From positions 1 through 6,511 of the forward strand of contig MGTA01000006.1 of the NCBI GenBank assembly GCA_001799225.1: DNA of 6,511 nt. Reading direction: 5' to 3'. Source of the DNA: Deltaproteobacteria bacterium RIFOXYD12_FULL_50_9 (GTDB taxonomy: Bacteria; Desulfobacterota; Desulfobulbia; Desulfobulbales; CALZHT01). Shown piece by piece: positions 5,627 to 6,511 of the stretch (its first letter is position 1; each line of letters starts with the position of its first letter). The position numbers and the translations under genes were made by a program. Under the pieces are notes generated by a model that made no database searches, was not told where the DNA came from, and saw only the letters and a program-made list of their open reading frames with translations.

Positions 5627-6316
5627 TCAGTCATCCTTTTCGGAGTCATGGCAAATAGCGCCGTCCTTGTCGGTCTGGATTCGTCGAGCCAAGTCATCGT
5701 AGACCCCCATAATATTTTTGAGCACATCGTTGTTGTTATAACGGATTACCGTGAGCCCGTAAGCGTTGAGAATTTTTGACCGTTCCGCGTCGTATTCCAG
5801 GGTTTCTGCATGACTGTCGCCGTCGATTTCGATTACCAGTTGGAGGTCGGCACAGTAGAAGTCCACGATGTAGTTGCTTATCGGCTTCTGGCGAAGGAAT
5901 TTATATCGGGCGAATTGCTTTTTGCAGAGGATTTCGTGCCAGATTTTGCTTTCGGCTTGGGTGGGATTTTTGCGGTTTTCTCGGGCCAGGAGGGTGAGAT
6001 TTTTGTTGTAGGGGAGAAACGGCAACCCCCCTCGGTCCCGTCTTGGCAGGGGGGAAGAAAACCCCTCCCCGGCCCTCCCCTTATCAGGGGAGGGTGCAAA
6101 CCCTTCCTGTGCCATCTTTTGTTGGTTTTTCCTGGTCAAATTAGCATGATCAACGATTAAATTCAGACTAGCCACCTGCTCAGTTGAGGCCGGATGTTGT
6201 CTGGCTCCTTGACCCATTGGGGGCGATTGTTTTTTTCCCCCGCGTCCCGTTGGAGGCGATTGTTTTCTTCCCCCCTGACAAGGGGGGACCGAGGGGGGGT
6301 TTCTTTCTCCACACAT
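5627..6316 (-). CDS. DUF559 endonuclease-domain protein with repeat-derived N-terminal extension, 229 aa
   Basis: The core (residues about 101-215) is a DUF559 domain, a Vsr-like PD-(D/E)XK nuclease fold. It begins LPYNKNLTLLARENRKNPT, then AESKIWHEIL, YKFLRQKPI, NYIVDFYCADLQLVIEIDGDSH and GLTVIRYNNNDV. Likely catalytic residues are D152 (VDF), E163 and D165 (IEIDGD). The DNA target is unknown. Residues 5-97 are unlike the family: they are low-complexity P/G/K/Q sequence encoded by REP-like palindromes and a 33-bp tandem repeat. The ATG at 6316 shares its first base with the upstream TAA (TAATG) and has AAGGGAG 9 bases upstream, so I prefer it. A start at 6115 (162 aa) would leave out most of the repeat-encoded part. 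The family is clear; activity and true start are not. Confidence 0.85.
   Translation of the reverse strand: MCGERNPPSVPPCQGGRKQSPPTGRGGKKQSPPMGQGARQHPASTEQVASLNLIVDHANLTRKNQQKMAQEGFAPSPDKGRAGEGFSSPLPRRDRGGLPFLPYNKNLTLLARENRKNPTQAESKIWHEILCKKQFARYKFLRQKPISNYIVDFYCADLQLVIEIDGDSHAETLEYDAERSKILNAYGLTVIRYNNNDVLKNIMGVYDDLARRIQTDKDGAICHDSEKDD
6026..6054 (-). repeat. REP-like palindrome, copy A
   Basis: Read on the minus strand: six C, TGCCAAG, a G-rich arm, ACCGAG, then a G run. Together with its flanks (6024-6061) it is a near-perfect inverted copy of 6263-6301, differing at about three positions. It lies inside the DUF559 reading frame. Confidence 0.75.
6062..6094 (-). repeat. REP-like palindrome, copy B
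   Basis: Contains a perfect 9-bp stem, CCCTCCCCT/AGGGGAGGG, around a 4-base loop (6073-6094). On the minus strand the layout (C-rich arm, TGATAAG, G-rich arm, CCGGGGAGGGG) parallels copies A and C, so it belongs to the same family with a diverged arm. It sits directly beside copy A in the same orientation. Confidence 0.7.
6213..6278. repeat. 33-bp tandem repeat, two copies
   Basis: Units at 6213-6245 and 6246-6278 both follow the pattern CCC-R-TTGG-R-GGCGATTGTTTT, then a C-rich end, with a few substitutions. Because 33 is divisible by 3 the repeat stays in frame, and the DUF559 frame translates it as two similar 11-residue units (KQSPPTGRGGK, KQSPPMGQGAR). Confidence 0.8.
6270..6299 (+). repeat. 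REP-like palindrome, copy C (inverted relative to A and B)
   Basis: CCCCCC-TGACAA-GGGGGG makes a perfect 6-bp stem, followed by ACCGAG and a run of seven G. It lies 14 bases after the start codon of the DUF559 gene and faces copies A and B, so the segment between is flanked by inverted repeats. Confidence 0.8.
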
Positions 6317-6511
6317 TAGAACAGACTCCCTTGGCTATCATCGCCTTTGACCTTTCGGCCACGTTTTGTCTTGACCGGAATGGAAGCGACAGTGACAGCT
6401 TCAGCAGCCGCGCGCTGGTGGTTTAAAGCCAGCAGGCGTTTTAAGACCTCCTTCCGGGCCGCCGGGCTGATGGTGTAACAGTAGCAGTCGTTTTTGGGCA
6501 AGGTTTCGACC
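6316..6511 (-). CDS. C-terminus of a probable DNA methyltransferase (Eco57I/N-6 methylase type), 5' end outside window
   Basis: The last 64 codons of a gene that enters from the right edge. The visible part reads ISPAARKEVLKRLLALNHQR (helical), then an alanine-rich linker, a basic tail KTKRGRKVKG, and the end GSLF. The R/K-x-x-V-x-x-RLLALNHxR block resembles the extreme C-terminus of large Eco57I-type, SAM-dependent adenine-methyltransferase (or fused restriction-modification) proteins. This is recognition of a tail pattern only; the SAM-binding motif and NPPY motif would lie outside the window and cannot be checked. The TAA overlaps the next ATG by one base, which supports co-translation with the DUF559 nuclease. 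A different helicase-like or restriction subunit remains possible. Confidence 0.5.
   Translation of the reverse strand, partial: VETLPKNDCYCYTISPAARKEVLKRLLALNHQRAAAEAVTVASIPVKTKRGRKVKGDDSQGSLF

Noticed and set aside
5534..6160. Plus-strand frames opposite the DUF559 gene (for example 5810-6160)
   Set aside because: They mirror the DUF559 coding strand, which has clear family motifs.
6024..6303. Possible CRISPR array
   Set aside because: Repeats are palindromic C/G runs in both orientations without regular unique spacers, so they are REP-like, not CRISPR.

Overview
The window looks like a boundary between conserved chromosome and an accessory or defence region in a bacterium of moderate G+C content. 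The class II ribonucleotide reductase with a NrdR-type operator, tRNA genes that encode their own CCA, and the mix of RHH/PIN and DUF559 genes would fit a Desulfobacterota/deltaproteobacterial genome. That assignment is an impression from gene content, not a search result.

Left part (1-1970, minus strand): the first 609 codons of nrdJ, the adenosylcobalamin-dependent ribonucleotide reductase, whose C-terminus lies outside the window. Its promoter is clear, and two NrdR-box-like sequences 30 bp apart sit exactly on the -35 and -10 elements, so repression by NrdR is likely. Next come two divergent tRNA genes, tRNA-Pro(TGG) on the minus strand and tRNA-Asn(GTT) on the plus strand, each with a promoter and a hairpin terminator.

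Middle part (2510-4355): a scarred region. It holds an intact ribbon-helix-helix antitoxin gene, the last 37 codons of its PIN-domain toxin (now a pseudogene), about 800 bases without a convincing gene but with hairpins, an orphan AT-rich reading frame lacking an ATG, and two copies of an identical 19-base repeat. This is what repeated insertion and deletion beside a tRNA gene would leave.

Right part (4275-6511, minus strand): a tightly packed, apparently co-translated set of genes. In order of transcription they are the C-terminus of a probable DNA methyltransferase, a DUF559 (Vsr-like PD-(D/E)XK) nuclease overlapping it by one base (TAATG), a 422-residue helical-repeat protein starting 3 bases after the nuclease stop, and a 27-codon ATGA-coupled frame that may be the start of a lost further gene. 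The nuclease reading frame carries a long N-terminal extension made of REP-like palindromes and a 33-bp tandem repeat. A methyltransferase, a nuclease and an uncharacterised helical-repeat protein in one operon is a plausible but unproven restriction or defence module, and is the most interesting part of the window.
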